DNA of 64,000 bases from Gilliamella sp. Choc5-1 (GCF_001690595.1 NZ_LZHH01000086.1:1-64000); one strand, 5' to 3'; shown: positions 24,024 to 35,289, counted from the first letter of the stretch. The notes: generated from the sequence alone by a model not told the origin. Translations and numbers: made by a program.

Positions 24024-25973
24024 ATTATCTCTATCTCAAGTAAAAAAAAGAAAACTAAGATTCGAGATCATTCCGCGGAAGCAAATTTGTTTTTACGCCG
24101 AGCACTGTTTTCTTTTATTGTCATTATTATTTTAATTATCATATTGATTGCAAACTTAGCTGGTTTACAGATTTTGAATTATAGCTATTACACTACTAAA
24201 TCTAATGATAATCGTATTGAAATTATTCCTATTCCACCTAATCGTGGCATGATTTATGATCGTAATGGTACGCCATTAGCGATTAATAATATTACATATC
24301 AATTAAATATTATTCCTGATAAAACTAAAAACCTCAATGAACAATTTGAGCAATTAAAAAAAATTGTTGATTTGACAGATGAAGATATTGAAACATTTCA
24401 AAAAGAACGACGCAATTATAGAGCTCATCGTCCAGTACCGCTAAAAGATAATTTAACCGAAAAACAAATAGCTCGTTTTGTTGTAGATCAACATCGTTTT
24501 CCGTTTGTTTCTATTGTAGGTATACAGCATCGTTATTATCCTTATGGATCATCACTGACCCATATTCTTGGCTATATCTCTAAAATTAATAGCCAAGATA
24601 AACAGCGATTAGAAGATGAAAATAAAGCAAGTGATTATGTGGCAACTTTTAATATTGGTAAAATGGGAATAGAAAAGTACTACGAAGACGTATTACACGG
24701 AACCCCTGGTTATGAAAAGGTTGAAGTCAATAGTCGAGGACGCATTGTTCGACAGTTGAATAAAAAATCACCTCAATCAGGTGAAGATATCTATTTATCT
24801 ATCAACCTTAAATTGCAACTCTATATTGAGCAATTATTGGCTGGGCGTAAAGCTGCTGTAGTGGCTATTGATCCCAATAATGGTGAAATTTTAGCCTTAG
24901 TTTCAAGCCCAAGTTATGACTCCAACCTTTTTGTAGGAGGAATATCAAGCACTAAATATAGTGAATTGCTTAAAGATCCAAGCAAACCTCTTTTTAATCG
25001 CGCTTTACTGGGTGCTTACCCTCCCGCTTCTACTGTTAAACCATTTATTTCTATTGCCGCTTTAAGTGAAGGCGTGGTTACACCAAAAAGCGTGGTTAAT
25101 GATCCTGGTTGGTGGCAACTACCTGGTACTGAACGGCGTTATCGTGATTGGTTAAAATGGGGACATGGTCGAGTTGATGTATTAAGAGCAATTGAAGAAT
25201 CGGTTGATACCTATTTTTACCAAGTCGCTTATGATATGGGCATTGATCGCCTAAATTTATGGATGAGTAAATTTGGTTATGGTCAGCGAACTGGCATTGA
25301 TATATCATCAAATGAAGAAACACGAGCAGTTATGCCTAGTCGTGAATGGAAAATAAAACGACATAAAAAGTCTTGGTTACAAGGCGATACTATTCCAGTT
25401 GGTATAGGACAAGGTTATTGGACTGCAACGCCTATCCAAATGGCTAAAGCATTAACGACATTAATTAATAATGGTAAAACTTATACTCCTCATTTTTTAT
25501 TATATAAAAGGAGTGATATTTTAAATTCAAATGAACATCAACCAACAATTAATCCTGAAAAATATCTAGAAGATAATAGTTTAGTTAATATTAAATCAGA
25601 TTATTGGAATCTAGCTAAAGAAGGTATGCATCGAGTTATGTTTGGTGCACGAGGAACAGCACGTAAAATTTATGCTGATGCAAAATATCAAGCAGCAGGA
25701 AAATCGGGAACAGCACAAGTTTATGGCTTAAAGCAAGATGAAATCTATAACGCCCATAAAATTCCAGAGCACTTGCGTGATCATGCATTGTTTATTGCTT
25801 ACGCCCCTTATGATAAACCAAAAATCGCATTAGCCATTGTTTTAGAAAACGGAGGAGGAGGCAGCTCGAATGGTGGCGCTGTGGCGCGTAAAATCTTAGA
25901 TTTTTACCTATTAGGCAATAATTCCACCGAGCTTATTAATGAATTATCATCCAATACAGGAACAGAGGACTAA
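24024..25973 (+). CDS. mrdA: Penicillin-binding protein 2 (peptidoglycan DD-transpeptidase MrdA)
   Basis: Elongasome transpeptidase partner of RodA. It has a cytoplasmic tail [18 protein letters not shown] (E. coli SFRDYTAESALFVRRALV), one transmembrane helix, the pedestal with [15 protein letters not shown], and the transpeptidase motifs PPASTVKPF (SxxK serine), SVDTYFYQ and AAGKSGTAQ (KSG/T). No ATG, GTG or TTG lies between the in-frame stop at 24012-24014 and TTG 24087, which would delete the conserved tail. GAGGAG at 24015-24019 instead points to ATT 24024 (spacing 4) or ATC 24027 (spacing 7). The exact start is therefore uncertain. The SD overlaps the ybeZ stop. Confidence 0.93.
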   Translation: MISISSKKKKTKIRDHSAEANLFLRRALFSFIVIIILIIILIANLAGLQILNYSYYTTKSNDNRIEIIPIPPNRGMIYDRNGTPLAINNITYQLNIIPDKTKNLNEQFEQLKKIVDLTDEDIETFQKERRNYRAHRPVPLKDNLTEKQIARFVVDQHRFPFVSIVGIQHRYYPYGSSLTHILGYISKINSQDKQRLEDENKASDYVATFNIGKMGIEKYYEDVLHGTPGYEKVEVNSRGRIVRQLNKKSPQSGEDIYLSINLKLQLYIEQLLAGRKAAVVAIDPNNGEILALVSSPSYDSNLFVGGISSTKYSELLKDPSKPLFNRALLGAYPPASTVKPFISIAALSEGVVTPKSVVNDPGWWQLPGTERRYRDWLKWGHGRVDVLRAIEESVDTYFYQVAYDMGIDRLNLWMSKFGYGQRTGIDISSNEETRAVMPSREWKIKRHKKSWLQGDTIPVGIGQGYWTATPIQMAKALTTLINNGKTYTPHFLLYKRSDILNSNEHQPTINPEKYLEDNSLVNIKSDYWNLAKEGMHRVMFGARGTARKIYADAKYQAAGKSGTAQVYGLKQDEIYNAHKIPEHLRDHALFIAYAPYDKPKIALAIVLENGGGGSSNGGAVARKILDFYLLGNNSTELINELSSNTGTED

Positions 25974-25975
25974 TA

Positions 25976-27082
25976 ATGAATAATATAAAAAAAAGTTTTT
26001 GGCAAAAAATACATATTGATCCCCTGTTCTTTTTATTCATTACATTATTACTTGGTTATAGTCTTTATATTCTTTGGAGTGCAACAGGAAAAAATATTGA
26101 TATGCTAGAAAAGCGAGTAATACAAATATTGCTTGGTTTTGTAGTCATGATTGTATTGGCGCAGTTTTCTCCCCGAACTTACGAGAAGTGGGCGCCTTAT
26201 TTGTATGTCGTTTGTATTTTAATCTTATTACTGGTGGATATTTTTGGTTATACCAGCAAAGGTGCCCAGCGATGGCTAGATTTAGGTATATTGCGATTTC
26301 AACCCTCTGAAATTGCTAAAATTGCCGTACCACTAATGGTTGCTAAATTCATTCATCGTGATGGATGTCCACCACCATTAAAAACTACGCTACAAACACT
26401 TGTTATCATTGGCGTACCGACATTACTGGTTGCTATGCAACCTGATTTAGGAACAGCTATTTTGATTGTCATGTCTGGTATTTTTATTATTTTTTTAGCA
26501 GGTATAAATTGGCGTTATATTCTTATTGCGCTTATTTTAATTGCTATATTTTTACCGATTATGTGGTTTTGTTTAATGCATGATTATCAGCAAACACGTG
26601 TACTTATGCTTATTAATCCTGAACTTGATCCAAATGGAGCTGGCTATCATATTATTCAATCTAAAACAGCAATTGGATCGGGCGGTATATGGGGAAAAGG
26701 TTGGCTTGAAGGCACGCAGTCACAACTAGAGTTTTTACCTGAACGCCATACTGACTTTATCTTTTCAGTTATTGCTGAAGAGTTTGGTTTTATTGGCTCC
26801 ATCATTTTATTAATTCTGTTTTTATGCCTAATTGTGCGTGGGCTGTTTATTGCTGCACGGGCGCAAACTACCTTTGGTCGAATCCTTTCTGGCGGGCTTA
26901 TTTTAGTATTTTTTATTTATGTGTTCATTAATATTGGTATGGTCAGTGGAATCTTGCCAGTAGTTGGTGTACCATTACCGCTAATAAGTTATGGTGGCTC
27001 TTCTTTAGTGGTATTAATGGCCGGTTTTGGCATTATTATGTCTATTCATACTCATCGATATATGTTATCTAAAAATATTTAA
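25976..27082 (+). CDS. mrdB: Peptidoglycan glycosyltransferase RodA (MrdB)
   Basis: SEDS-family polymerase that builds glycan strands for rod-shape elongation with PBP2. It is highly hydrophobic with about ten transmembrane segments, [20 protein letters not shown] (the conserved loop with the SEDS signature), [31 protein letters not shown] and PLISYGGSS. At 368 aa (370 in E. coli) it is complete. It starts 2 nt after the mrdA stop, so the two are translationally coupled. Confidence 0.97.
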   Translation: MNNIKKSFWQKIHIDPLFFLFITLLLGYSLYILWSATGKNIDMLEKRVIQILLGFVVMIVLAQFSPRTYEKWAPYLYVVCILILLLVDIFGYTSKGAQRWLDLGILRFQPSEIAKIAVPLMVAKFIHRDGCPPPLKTTLQTLVIIGVPTLLVAMQPDLGTAILIVMSGIFIIFLAGINWRYILIALILIAIFLPIMWFCLMHDYQQTRVLMLINPELDPNGAGYHIIQSKTAIGSGGIWGKGWLEGTQSQLEFLPERHTDFIFSVIAEEFGFIGSIILLILFLCLIVRGLFIAARAQTTFGRILSGGLILVFFIYVFINIGMVSGILPVVGVPLPLISYGGSSLVVLMAGFGIIMSIHTHRYMLSKNI

Positions 27083-27096
27083 CGGAATTTAAATAA

Positions 27097-28278
27097 ATGA
27101 AAAAGAAATTTAAATTATCTTTTGCTTTATTAGCGCTTACAATTTGTTCATCAGTATCAGCTCAAATGCCTTTCCCTATTCCTGCTATTCCACAATTAGA
27201 CGCAGAAGCTTATATTTTAATTGATGCAAAATCAGGCGAAATTTTAGCACAATATAATGCTGAGCAGCAGCGCGATCCGGCAAGTTTAACTAAAATGATG
27301 ACCAGTTATGTGGTTGGTCAAGCGTTACGATCAGGACGCATAAAAAATGATGATATGGTTGTTGTTAGTAAAGATGCTTGGGCAACGGGTAACCCAGTAT
27401 TAAAAGGGTCATCATTAATGTTTTTAGAAGTCGGTAAAACGGTTTCTGTTTCTGATCTTAACAAAGGCATAATTATTCAATCAGGCAATGATGCTTGTAT
27501 TGCCATGGCTGAACATGTAGCAGGTAGTCAAGGTGCATTTGTTAACCTAATGAATGATTATGCAAAAAAAATTGGACTAAACCATACACATTTTGAAACT
27601 GTACACGGACTTGATGCGCCAGGACAATACACCACAGCCAAAGATATGGCATATTTAGGGCAAGCATTAATTCGCGACTTACCCGAAGAATATTCTATTT
27701 ATAAACAAAAAGAATTTACCTACACTTTGTCCAAACCACAATTAAACCGAAATGGATTACTTTGGGACACAACATTAAACGTTGATGGTATAAAAACGGG
27801 TCATACTAATGCCGCAGGCTACAATTTAGTTGCCTCAGCGGTAGAAGGCAACACTCGCTTAATTTCAGCAGTACTGGGAGGGCGTACATTTAAAGGTCGT
27901 GAAGCAGAAAGTAAAAAACTCTTAGTTTGGGGATTTCGATTTTTTGAAACCGCAAATCCAGTAAAAGCAGGTAATCCAGTTGTTACTGAATCAATTTGGT
28001 ATGGTAATCAAAATAAAATCCAACTTGGTGCCGTTAATGGAGCATTTATTACCGTACCAAAAGGACGCGCTGCCGATGTACAAGTTGAATATAAAATTGA
28101 TGGTTATATCTATGCTCCAATCACTAAAGGCAATGCAGTGGGTAAAATGCAGTTTTTATTAGACGGAAAAGTTATTAACGAACAACCGCTTGTTGCTTTA
28201 CAGGATATTGAAGAAACAGGATTCTTTGGTGAAATATGGGATTGGATAGGTTTGCAGTTCCATAAGTTATTTAACTAG
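27097..28278 (+). CDS. dacA: D-alanyl-D-alanine carboxypeptidase DacA (PBP5/6)
   Basis: Periplasmic low-molecular-weight PBP that trims the terminal D-Ala from pentapeptides. It has a signal peptide to about residue 22 (SSVSAQ) and the S11 peptidase motifs DPASLTKMM (Ser 63, Lys 66), SGNDA and KTGHT, followed by the PBP5_C beta domain. The C terminus [14 protein letters not shown] forms the amphipathic membrane anchor. 393 aa, 14 nt after mrdB. The rlpA gene that lies between mrdB and dacA in E. coli is absent. Confidence 0.97.
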   Translation: MKKKFKLSFALLALTICSSVSAQMPFPIPAIPQLDAEAYILIDAKSGEILAQYNAEQQRDPASLTKMMTSYVVGQALRSGRIKNDDMVVVSKDAWATGNPVLKGSSLMFLEVGKTVSVSDLNKGIIIQSGNDACIAMAEHVAGSQGAFVNLMNDYAKKIGLNHTHFETVHGLDAPGQYTTAKDMAYLGQALIRDLPEEYSIYKQKEFTYTLSKPQLNRNGLLWDTTLNVDGIKTGHTNAAGYNLVASAVEGNTRLISAVLGGRTFKGREAESKKLLVWGFRFFETANPVKAGNPVVTESIWYGNQNKIQLGAVNGAFITVPKGRAADVQVEYKIDGYIYAPITKGNAVGKMQFLLDGKVINEQPLVALQDIEETGFFGEIWDWIGLQFHKLFN

Positions 28279-28290
28279 TTTTCATTATCG

Positions 28291-28320
28291 TTGTTCTGTA
28301 AAAATAAGCTTACAGAACAA
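28291..28320 (+). terminator. Strong hairpin after dacA (possible terminator)
   Basis: A perfect 11-bp stem TTGTTCTGTAA / TTACAGAACAA with an 8-nt loop starts 12 nt after the dacA stop. No U-tract follows, so it may stabilise the 3' end or need help to terminate. Confidence 0.5.
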
Positions 28321-28676
28321 CCTTATCAAAATAATATTATCTAATCAACAGAATAAAAAAATAGACCAAGTCTGTCAAAAAGTTTCAGGAAAGTATAACG
28401 TTTAAGTAGTAGGAAAACACCGAGTTGTTTATACTTGATGATTAAAATAATTTTTAAAAAATCATAACATTTTTTTATTGGTGAAATGTTTTCGCCGACT
28501 AGCATCTTCTTTGGCAATTTTTCATCTAAATTTCTATCCCGAAGCATTTTATCAATAATTCCACCAATTATTACAATAAATTTTACCCCCTTTAATCTCA
28601 TTTATTCTTCTTTTATCCAAAATTACACAGGAGTATAATTTGGATATATATTTATTATAACAATGGAAACCTAGGT
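28321..28676. other. A/T-rich intergenic region dacA-yagU
   Basis: No confident gene. An 86-codon minus-strand frame (28341-28601), with a weak AGAAG before its ATG, resembles no family I know and probably arises by chance. One copy of a short dispersed repeat (28374-28403, core AAAAAGTTTCAGG) lies here. Confidence 0.35.
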
Positions 28677-29231
28677 ATGTTTGGTAATAAAACAAATCGT
28701 CAAGTCATTATTTGGACAACAATCATTGGTGGCTTTATTAGTGCTTTAGTTAAATGGGGATCAGAAGTTAATATGCCTCCACGAGTACCAGGTGAAATTT
28801 CGCCTCCAGCGGCACATATCGATGCATGGCTTGGCTGGCTTGGAATTGATTCTCATTCACTTGATTATATTTATCAAACAGCAACTGTTTCTGGTGCTGT
28901 TACGCTTTACCACTGGTTATTTAGTTTTGCTTTTGCCTTTGTTTATGTGGCTGGTGCATATTATTGTAATAAAATTCGATTATGGTACGGTGCACTTTAT
29001 GGCATAGTTATTACGGTTGTGATGCATGGTTTTTTAATTCCATTACTTGGTTTTCGTCACCCTGCTTATGATGCCGAAGGCACAGTTGGTTGGTTATGGA
29101 ATTTAAATGGTTATGAGCTTTGGAGCGAAATTTTAGGTCATATCTATTGGGGCGTTTCAATTGAAATTTGTATGATTGCGGTACTTGCCCACTTTTCAAG
29201 ACCTATTCATGGTGAATGGCGTCAAAAATGA
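28677..29231 (+). CDS. yagU: YagU-family inner-membrane protein (DUF1440)
   Basis: Integral membrane protein with about four hydrophobic segments. It carries the YagU hallmarks ISALVKWGSEVNMPPR near the N terminus, a central HWLFSFAFAFVYVAGA segment, a KIRLWYGALYG loop and the end SEILGHIYWGVSIEI. E. coli YagU has been linked to acid resistance; the molecular role is unknown. 184 aa versus 204 in E. coli. It is flanked by its own terminator and looks monocistronic. Confidence 0.85.
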   Translation: MFGNKTNRQVIIWTTIIGGFISALVKWGSEVNMPPRVPGEISPPAAHIDAWLGWLGIDSHSLDYIYQTATVSGAVTLYHWLFSFAFAFVYVAGAYYCNKIRLWYGALYGIVITVVMHGFLIPLLGFRHPAYDAEGTVGWLWNLNGYELWSEILGHIYWGVSIEICMIAVLAHFSRPIHGEWRQK

Positions 29232-29255
29232 TTTAAAGTTATAGAATTAATAATA

Positions 29256-29288
29256 AATCCTACTATTTAGTGATAGTGGGATTTTTTA
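29256..29288 (+). terminator. Intrinsic terminator after yagU
   Basis: An 11-bp stem with one G-T pair (AATCCTACTAT / ATAGTGGGATT, 6-nt loop) is followed directly by a T-run, 25 nt after the yagU stop. Confidence 0.85.
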
Positions 29289-29405
29289 TTTTATTTGATA
29301 TAAAAAAAAACTATATCAACCAATAAAAAACAAGAATTATTCAATATCAATTTTTTTTGTTATCTTTTTTATCACTAAAGAAAAACGATAAAAAGGAAAT
29401 AAAAA

Positions 29406-31679
29406 ATGAATACTGCTGTTATTGGATATCCTCGAGTTGGTAAACTTCGTGAACTTAAATTTGCAACAGAAGCCTATTTTAAAGGTAATAAAACTCAAGC
29501 CGAATTATTAAACGAAGCCAAAGCGTTACGAGCTGAGCATTTAAAACAACAAGCTGCTCAAAAAATTGCTTTTATCTCATCTAATGATTTTTCATTCTAT
29601 GATGCGGTGTTAGATACAGCATGTTTACTTAATGTTATTCCAAAACGTTACCAAGATTTAGGTTTACCTGAACTTGACCGTTATTTTGCCATGGCACGTG
29701 GTTATCAGGGCGAAAAAGGTGATGTGCGCGCGCTGGCTATGAAAAAATGGTTTAACACCAATTACCACTATTTAGTACCTGAAATTGAAGATTCAGTACA
29801 AATCAAATTAGCGGGCTGTAAACCATTTGACGAATATCAAGAAGCTAAAGCACTAGGCATTCAAACCAAACCAGTTGTGGTTGGGCCATTAACATTTTTT
29901 AAATTAGCGCAGTATTTAGGTAAAAAACAGCTTGGTGATTTTAAAGCCGATATTATTAAAGCTTATAAAGACATCATCCAAAAATTTACAACGCTTGGTG
30001 CTGAATGGGTCCAAATTGACGAACCCATTTTAGTGACGGATCTAAATAAAGACGATATCGCTTTATTTACCGAACTTTATCAAGCCATTTTATCGGTAAA
30101 AGGACAAACTAAGATTGTTTTACAAACTTATTTTGGTGATGTACGTGATTGTTATAAAGAACTTATCGCTTTACCTTTTGATGGTATTGGACTTGATTTT
30201 GTTGAAGGTAAACAGTCATTAACTTTGCTTGAAAATAATGGCTTCCCTGCTGATAAAGTGTTATTTGCAGGTGTGGTTAATGGCAAAAATATTTGGAAAA
30301 ACAATTACCAAAAAACCTTAGCATTACTAGGTAAAATCAAACAAAAAGCCGCAAATATTGTGATAAATACTTCATGCTCATTACTGCATGTTCCTTATAC
30401 ATTGCAAAATGAGACCAAATTAACCATTCAACAACGTGCTTATTTTGCTTTTGCTCAAGAAAAGCTACAAGAACTTGCTGAACTTGGTCAATTATTTAAA
30501 GAAGCAAACTCTGAAAATAATGCCGCTTATAAAGCTAACCAAACATTATTTACTCGTGAGCGTGAGGGCGCAAACCAAGCGGTACGCCAAAAAGTGGCTG
30601 CATTAAAAGATTCGGACTTTACTCGTTTACCTGAATTTTCAGTGCGTGAAGCGGCGCAGAAAAAGGCCTTTAATTTGCCACTATTACCAACCACTACAAT
30701 TGGATCATTCCCACAAACGCCTGATGTACGTTTAAATCGTGCAAAATTCAAAAAAGGCGAAATTTGCTTAAATGAATATACCGAATTTAATAAACAAAAA
30801 ATTGCGCAGTGCATCAAATTACAAGAAGAAATAGGCATTGATGTGTTAGTTCATGGTGAATTTGAACGTAATGACATGGTCGAATATTTTGGCGAAAGTT
30901 TAAATGGCTTTGTCTTTACTGAAAAAGCATGGGTACAATCTTATGGTACGCGTTGCGTTAAGCCACCAATTGTTTGGGGTGATATTTCGCGCTCTAAACC
31001 GATTACCGTTGAATATTCAAAATACGCACAAAGCCTGACTGATAAACCAGTAAAAGGCATGTTAACCGGCCCTGTGACTATTCTAAATTGGTCATTCCCA
31101 CGGGAAGATATTTCACAAAAAGAATCAGTATTCCAAATTGGATTAGCCATTGGTGATGAAGTGTTAGATCTTGAAGCTGCAGGTATTAAAGTTATTCAAA
31201 TTGACGAAGCTGCATTAAAAGAAAAACTACCACTACGTAAAGCCGATTGGAACAGTGAATACCTTGATTGGGCGATTCCTGCATTTAGATTGGTACACAG
31301 CAAAGTACAAGCTGATACCCAAATCCACACCCACATGTGTTATAGCGAATTTGCTGACATTATTAAAGATATTGATGCAATGGACGCTGATGTTATTTCG
31401 TTCGAGGCTTCTCGCTCTAATTTACAATTGATTGACGTACTAAATGCAAACAATTTTAAAACCGAAGTGGGGCCAGGGGTTTACGACATCCATTCACCAC
31501 GTGTACCACCAGTAGCTGAAATCAAAGCAACGATTGAAAAGTTACTAGCGAAGATTGATAACCAAAAATTATGGATCAACCCAGATTGCGGTTTAAAAAC
31601 TCGTGGCGAAAAAGAAGTGGTTGAAAGCTTGCAACACCTTGTTCAAGCTACTTTAGAAGTTAGAAAAACACTGAATTAG
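29406..31679 (+). CDS. metE: Cobalamin-independent methionine synthase MetE
   Basis: Transfers methyl from methyl-tetrahydrofolate to homocysteine without B12. It has two (beta/alpha)8 barrels: the N-terminal half begins [14 protein letters not shown], and the C-terminal catalytic half starts [16 protein letters not shown] and holds zinc ligands in HTHMCYSEF and NPDCGLKTR. At 757 aa it is complete. A/T-rich upstream DNA (29290-29405) with AAGGAA before the ATG is too short for a cobalamin riboswitch. metF follows, so the folate-to-methionine route is grouped. Confidence 0.98.
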   Translation: MNTAVIGYPRVGKLRELKFATEAYFKGNKTQAELLNEAKALRAEHLKQQAAQKIAFISSNDFSFYDAVLDTACLLNVIPKRYQDLGLPELDRYFAMARGYQGEKGDVRALAMKKWFNTNYHYLVPEIEDSVQIKLAGCKPFDEYQEAKALGIQTKPVVVGPLTFFKLAQYLGKKQLGDFKADIIKAYKDIIQKFTTLGAEWVQIDEPILVTDLNKDDIALFTELYQAILSVKGQTKIVLQTYFGDVRDCYKELIALPFDGIGLDFVEGKQSLTLLENNGFPADKVLFAGVVNGKNIWKNNYQKTLALLGKIKQKAANIVINTSCSLLHVPYTLQNETKLTIQQRAYFAFAQEKLQELAELGQLFKEANSENNAAYKANQTLFTREREGANQAVRQKVAALKDSDFTRLPEFSVREAAQKKAFNLPLLPTTTIGSFPQTPDVRLNRAKFKKGEICLNEYTEFNKQKIAQCIKLQEEIGIDVLVHGEFERNDMVEYFGESLNGFVFTEKAWVQSYGTRCVKPPIVWGDISRSKPITVEYSKYAQSLTDKPVKGMLTGPVTILNWSFPREDISQKESVFQIGLAIGDEVLDLEAAGIKVIQIDEAALKEKLPLRKADWNSEYLDWAIPAFRLVHSKVQADTQIHTHMCYSEFADIIKDIDAMDADVISFEASRSNLQLIDVLNANNFKTEVGPGVYDIHSPRVPPVAEIKATIEKLLAKIDNQKLWINPDCGLKTRGEKEVVESLQHLVQATLEVRKTLN

Positions 31680-31743
31680 GCACTGTTTTTACAAAGTTGT
31701 TGTGCTTTTTTATAAAGACGTTGAACTTTGCCTAGCTTTACAC

Positions 31744-31769
31744 TTCCGCCGCCTATTTGGGCGGCGGAA
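31744..31769 (+). repeat. Perfect GC-rich hairpin between metE and metF
   Basis: TTCCGCCGCC (31744-31753) and GGCGGCGGAA (31760-31769) form a perfect 10-bp stem with loop TATTTG in otherwise A/T-rich DNA. No T-run follows, so it is not a standard terminator. It may act as a factor-assisted terminator, an RNA-stability element or a REP-like unit. A similar hairpin lies at 60083-60100. Confidence 0.7.
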
Positions 31770-31813
31770 ACGTCAATAAGGGAAATAAGCGACCTAACCA
31801 ATGGATAAAATAA

Positions 31814-32689
31814 ATGAAAACAAATCTATTATTTAATAAAAAAACCGTATTCTCTTTTGAAGTTTTTCCGCCTAAAAAAACCTCGCCATTAGAGACAATT
31901 TATAGCACCTTACGGGAACTTGGCTACTTCAAACCTGACTTTATCAGTGTCACTTATGGTGCAGGTGGTAGCTTAAATGGCCAAACCACAATTGATATTG
32001 CCCACTCAGTCAAGCACACTTATGGCATTGAAAGCGTCGCTCACTTGCCGGGGATCAATTTTGATAAAGCTGAAATGCAAAAAATCCTACACGATCTTAA
32101 ATGTGCAGGAATTGATAATGTGCTTGCTTTACGTGGTGACATCAGCCCAAATGTGCAACCTAAAGATGATTTTCGATACGCCAGCGAACTGGTGACATTC
32201 ATTAAAGAAAACAGTGATTTTAACGTGATTGGTGCATGTTATCCTGAAGGACACCTTGAAGCATCAACCCTAAAACAAGATCTAATTCACTTAAAAGAAA
32301 AGGTCAATGCAGGTACCGATCAACTTATTTCACAGCTATTTTTTGATAATGACTATTTTTATACATTTTTAGATAAAGCTCGCGATATTGGCATTAATGT
32401 TCCAATAGAAGCAGGCATTATGCCAGTAACCAATAAAAACCAAATTGAGCGCATGGTGTCTATGTGTGGGGTGAATTTACCTAAAAAATTCAAACAAATG
32501 ATGGAAAAATACGAACACCATCCAGAAGCATTTCGTGATGCCGGTATTGCTTATGCAATCGATCAGATTGTTGATTTGGTTTCGCAAAATGTCAATGGAA
32601 TTCACTTATACACTATGAACAATAGCTATATAGCAAGACGCATTAGCGAAGCGGTATCTACATTGCTAGCGGTGCCAAAATCGGAATAG
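31814..32689 (+). CDS. metF: 5,10-methylenetetrahydrofolate reductase MetF
   Basis: FAD-dependent enzyme that makes the methyl-THF used by MetE. It has VFSFEVFPPKKTSPLE at the N terminus, ISVTYGAGGS, the folate-site LALRGDI, VIGACYPEGHLEA, QLFFDNDYFY and GIMPVTN. At 291 aa it is complete and closely resembles the E. coli enzyme (296 aa). It lies 134 nt after metE, with the GC-rich hairpin between them. Confidence 0.98.
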   Translation: MKTNLLFNKKTVFSFEVFPPKKTSPLETIYSTLRELGYFKPDFISVTYGAGGSLNGQTTIDIAHSVKHTYGIESVAHLPGINFDKAEMQKILHDLKCAGIDNVLALRGDISPNVQPKDDFRYASELVTFIKENSDFNVIGACYPEGHLEASTLKQDLIHLKEKVNAGTDQLISQLFFDNDYFYTFLDKARDIGINVPIEAGIMPVTNKNQIERMVSMCGVNLPKKFKQMMEKYEHHPEAFRDAGIAYAIDQIVDLVSQNVNGIHLYTMNNSYIARRISEAVSTLLAVPKSE

Positions 32690-32729
32690 TGAATATAAAA
32701 ACAGGAAAGTATAAACAATGATTTAGAAT

Positions 32730-32806
<77 letters not shown>

Positions 32807-33030
32807 TCAAAGAGGTGACCATATTATAGTAATTAAATAATAAAGCAATACCCATTTAACTTAAACGGCATATTTTTAAACATTCTTAAGTGAATATAGA
32901 TTATTTTCTTACATAAATACAAAATTAAATAAGATTTTTTAACAATAACTTTAGCCTTTCACTAACGCCAAAGATAGCTCAAATATTCAGTAGGTTAAAA
33001 GAAAAAAGCTTTAATCTGGTTTTTTAGCGA

Positions 33031-33097
33031 GTTATAAATGGCTTGTAGTAACCATAAAGCATTTAGCTAAATCAGTAACGGTTATTTTTCTTTATGA
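33031..33097 (+). repeat. Left arm of inverted repeat flanking the sugar cassette
   Basis: About 67 bp that reappears inverted at 36793-36857. The first 11 bases are identical, followed by a poorly matching patch and a 47-bp block with about 7 mismatches ending in GTTATTTTTCTTTATGA (one mismatch in that tail). It abuts the stop codon of the LacI-type gene. Confidence 0.75.
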
Positions 33098-33098
33098 C

Positions 33099-34097
33099 TC
33101 ATCTATGGCGTTTTATCTTAGGCTCAATAAATAGTGCAGAACATTTTAATTCTTCAAAATTCAATAAATTATAAATCATATTAACACAAGCATTGGCCAT
33201 ATTTTCAAAATCTTGAGCTATTGCATCTATTGGATAGTACGAGTAATCAAAATAAATATTATAATCGTAAGAGCATAAACAAACCTGTTTGGGATCAGCA
33301 TTAACAGCAACCAGATAGTTAAGTACTTCTTGTAATAAATTACATGACGGAGTAAAAATAGCTTTAGGTAATCGACCTAATTTCTTATGCACATTTTTGA
33401 GTAAATCATATCCTTTATCAGGACAATAAACATCACTCACCAACCAATCAGGATTAACCACTAAACCTGCGTTTTCAAGTCCCTGCTTAAAACCTTCTAA
33501 TCGTGCCTGAATAGAGGTTAGCCCAATATCACAACCAATAAAATAAAATTCATCAAACTGTTTTGCATATGGTTCAATTAATTTAGCAACCGATTGTGAA
33601 GCTTCACTTGTTATAAAAGGTAATTTTGTGTTTTTCAAATAGCGATCAAAAAATAGAACGGGTGTATTTTGGTTAATATCGGCATAAAATTTATCACTAT
33701 CTAATGAAGTCACCACAATCATTGCATCAACTTTACGTTCAACTAAATTTTGTGCTACTTTGACTTCAACCTCTCTATTATAATGGCTACAAGTAATTAA
33801 TAATTGGATATTTTTATGACGAAAGGATGATTCTAGATGGTACAAAAACATCGAGAAAAACGAATTTGACATATCTGGAACAATTACGCCAACAGTATTG
33901 GTACTATTGGCCTTAATTAAATATCGGCGAATATGAGATTGATTACTATATTGCTGAGCAATAGATAAAACTCGTTGCCTTGTTAGTGGTGAAATACGAT
34001 ATTTTTTATCCCGTTTATTAAAGATATGACTGACGGTTGTTGCCGACACGCCAGCCAAACGAGCAATATCATTGATTTTTAATTTATTACTCGCCAT
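33099..34097 (-). CDS. LacI-family transcriptional regulator
   Basis: 332 aa with an N-terminal HTH and hinge (INDIARLAGVSATTVSHIFN, residues 8-27) and a periplasmic-binding-protein-like sensor (NTVGVIVPDMSNSFFSMFLY). Effector contacts cannot be read. It lies 14 nt after the GH172 gene in the same direction, so it is a local, probably autoregulated, repressor of the sugar cassette. A 16-bp palindrome upstream of the permease gene (36583-36598) is a candidate operator. Confidence 0.9.
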   Translation of the reverse strand: MASNKLKINDIARLAGVSATTVSHIFNKRDKKYRISPLTRQRVLSIAQQYSNQSHIRRYLIKANSTNTVGVIVPDMSNSFFSMFLYHLESSFRHKNIQLLITCSHYNREVEVKVAQNLVERKVDAMIVVTSLDSDKFYADINQNTPVLFFDRYLKNTKLPFITSEASQSVAKLIEPYAKQFDEFYFIGCDIGLTSIQARLEGFKQGLENAGLVVNPDWLVSDVYCPDKGYDLLKNVHKKLGRLPKAIFTPSCNLLQEVLNYLVAVNADPKQVCLCSYDYNIYFDYSYYPIDAIAQDFENMANACVNMIYNLLNFEELKCSALFIEPKIKRHR

Positions 34098-34111
34098 ACA
34101 TCACCTTAAAA

Positions 34112-35230
34112 TTACCGTGGAGTACGCTGTTGCTTGTTTGGAAATATTGGATTGTGATTAACTGACGGATTTTGATACCAATATGCAACACTCGCAATAT
34201 CATCACTACGTTCATATAATCTTATATCATCATTCCCAATTTGTTGAAAGGCTAGCTTGATATTTTTGTGGAAAGCAATAGGATCTGGTAAATGCCAGCG
34301 ATATAAACCATGTGAAGGTAAACCATCATCTCCAAAACCATGCACAGGATTTGAATCACCCGTTTGGAAAAAGTCACGTGTTGCGTCTCGATTAGTTTGG
34401 TAAGGGTAGCCCATAAATAATGTTTGAAAACATTTTGCTTTTGGTTTACCTTGACTATCACGATTATGAAATGCCCAAGCACCACCAAAATAGTCTTCAG
34501 AACCAGTGGAATGTTGAGTTGGATAATCACTATCATCATCAAGATAGAATTTAAATTCACCTTCTCCCCACCAATAACGCTCTAACGCAGTCAAAGCAAG
34601 GTAAGTTCCAACATAGTAACCATACCCTTGAACATTATTAAGTATGACATAATCTTGCGCATAATTTGTCATGCGTTGTCGTCGCCACTGAGCATGGAAA
34701 TATAGAGGTTGTTCAAACGGTTTAGGCATCACAGCATAATTAATTGTAAAAAAGAAATGTTGCAAATCACCTTCATGCTCATTTTGGATTTCGATTCTTG
34801 CTTTTTTATTAAATGGCATTCTAAAATAGCTATTAAAACCACCGGTTGGATTAACCACTATTGGTAGTGAATTAATATCACATCTTGCCCCAAAACCATT
34901 ACAAAAAAAATCTCCTATTGGGCTTTCGACCGAAGGTATTTTTTCATCATCCCAATAAATCCGAATTACAACATCACGTAGCACAAAACTACCATGATGA
35001 GTCCTATCTGTTAAGGTAAACCACATATGACGGATTTCACCAGGCCCAGTTATTTCAGCAATAGTTACAGTTTTACCTGCAGGAATTGAAATATACCCTT
35101 GCCCTTTTCGACTTGGACCTAAAACACTAGCTTTCATACATGATTTACCTTTATCACCAGTCAGATTTTCTGGCGAAATTGTTCTAGTTTGCTCAAAATT
35201 AAATTGTGTTACTGAATTAAATATGTTCAT
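34112..35230 (-). CDS. DUF2961 / GH172-type glycoside hydrolase
   Basis: 372 aa with family marks GPGEIRHMWFT, RIYWDDEKIPSVESPIGDFF and STGSEDYFGGAW. Characterised GH172 (DUF2961) enzymes act on difructose anhydrides/fructo-oligosaccharides or on D-arabinofuranosides, as oligomers built from two jelly-roll domains. There is no signal peptide, so it is cytoplasmic and must act on an imported sugar, fitting the LacY-type permease gene 59 nt upstream. A furanoside disaccharide substrate is an inference. Confidence 0.85.
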   Translation of the reverse strand: MNIFNSVTQFNFEQTRTISPENLTGDKGKSCMKASVLGPSRKGQGYISIPAGKTVTIAEITGPGEIRHMWFTLTDRTHHGSFVLRDVVIRIYWDDEKIPSVESPIGDFFCNGFGARCDINSLPIVVNPTGGFNSYFRMPFNKKARIEIQNEHEGDLQHFFFTINYAVMPKPFEQPLYFHAQWRRQRMTNYAQDYVILNNVQGYGYYVGTYLALTALERYWWGEGEFKFYLDDDSDYPTQHSTGSEDYFGGAWAFHNRDSQGKPKAKCFQTLFMGYPYQTNRDATRDFFQTGDSNPVHGFGDDGLPSHGLYRWHLPDPIAFHKNIKLAFQQIGNDDIRLYERSDDIASVAYWYQNPSVNHNPIFPNKQQRTPR

Positions 35231-35289
35231 TTTAAATCCTTAGTAAGTGTTATTAAATTCTATTTATTCATGTCTAAAAGTGATTTGTT

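Noticed and set aside
28341-28601. 86-codon minus-strand frame after dacA
   Set aside because: Only a weak SD, no recognisable domain, and it overlaps a dispersed repeat; not supported as a gene.
29290-29405. Possible cobalamin or SAM riboswitch before metE
   Set aside because: The upstream region is about 115 bp, A/T-rich, and contains no B12-box or SAM-type motif.
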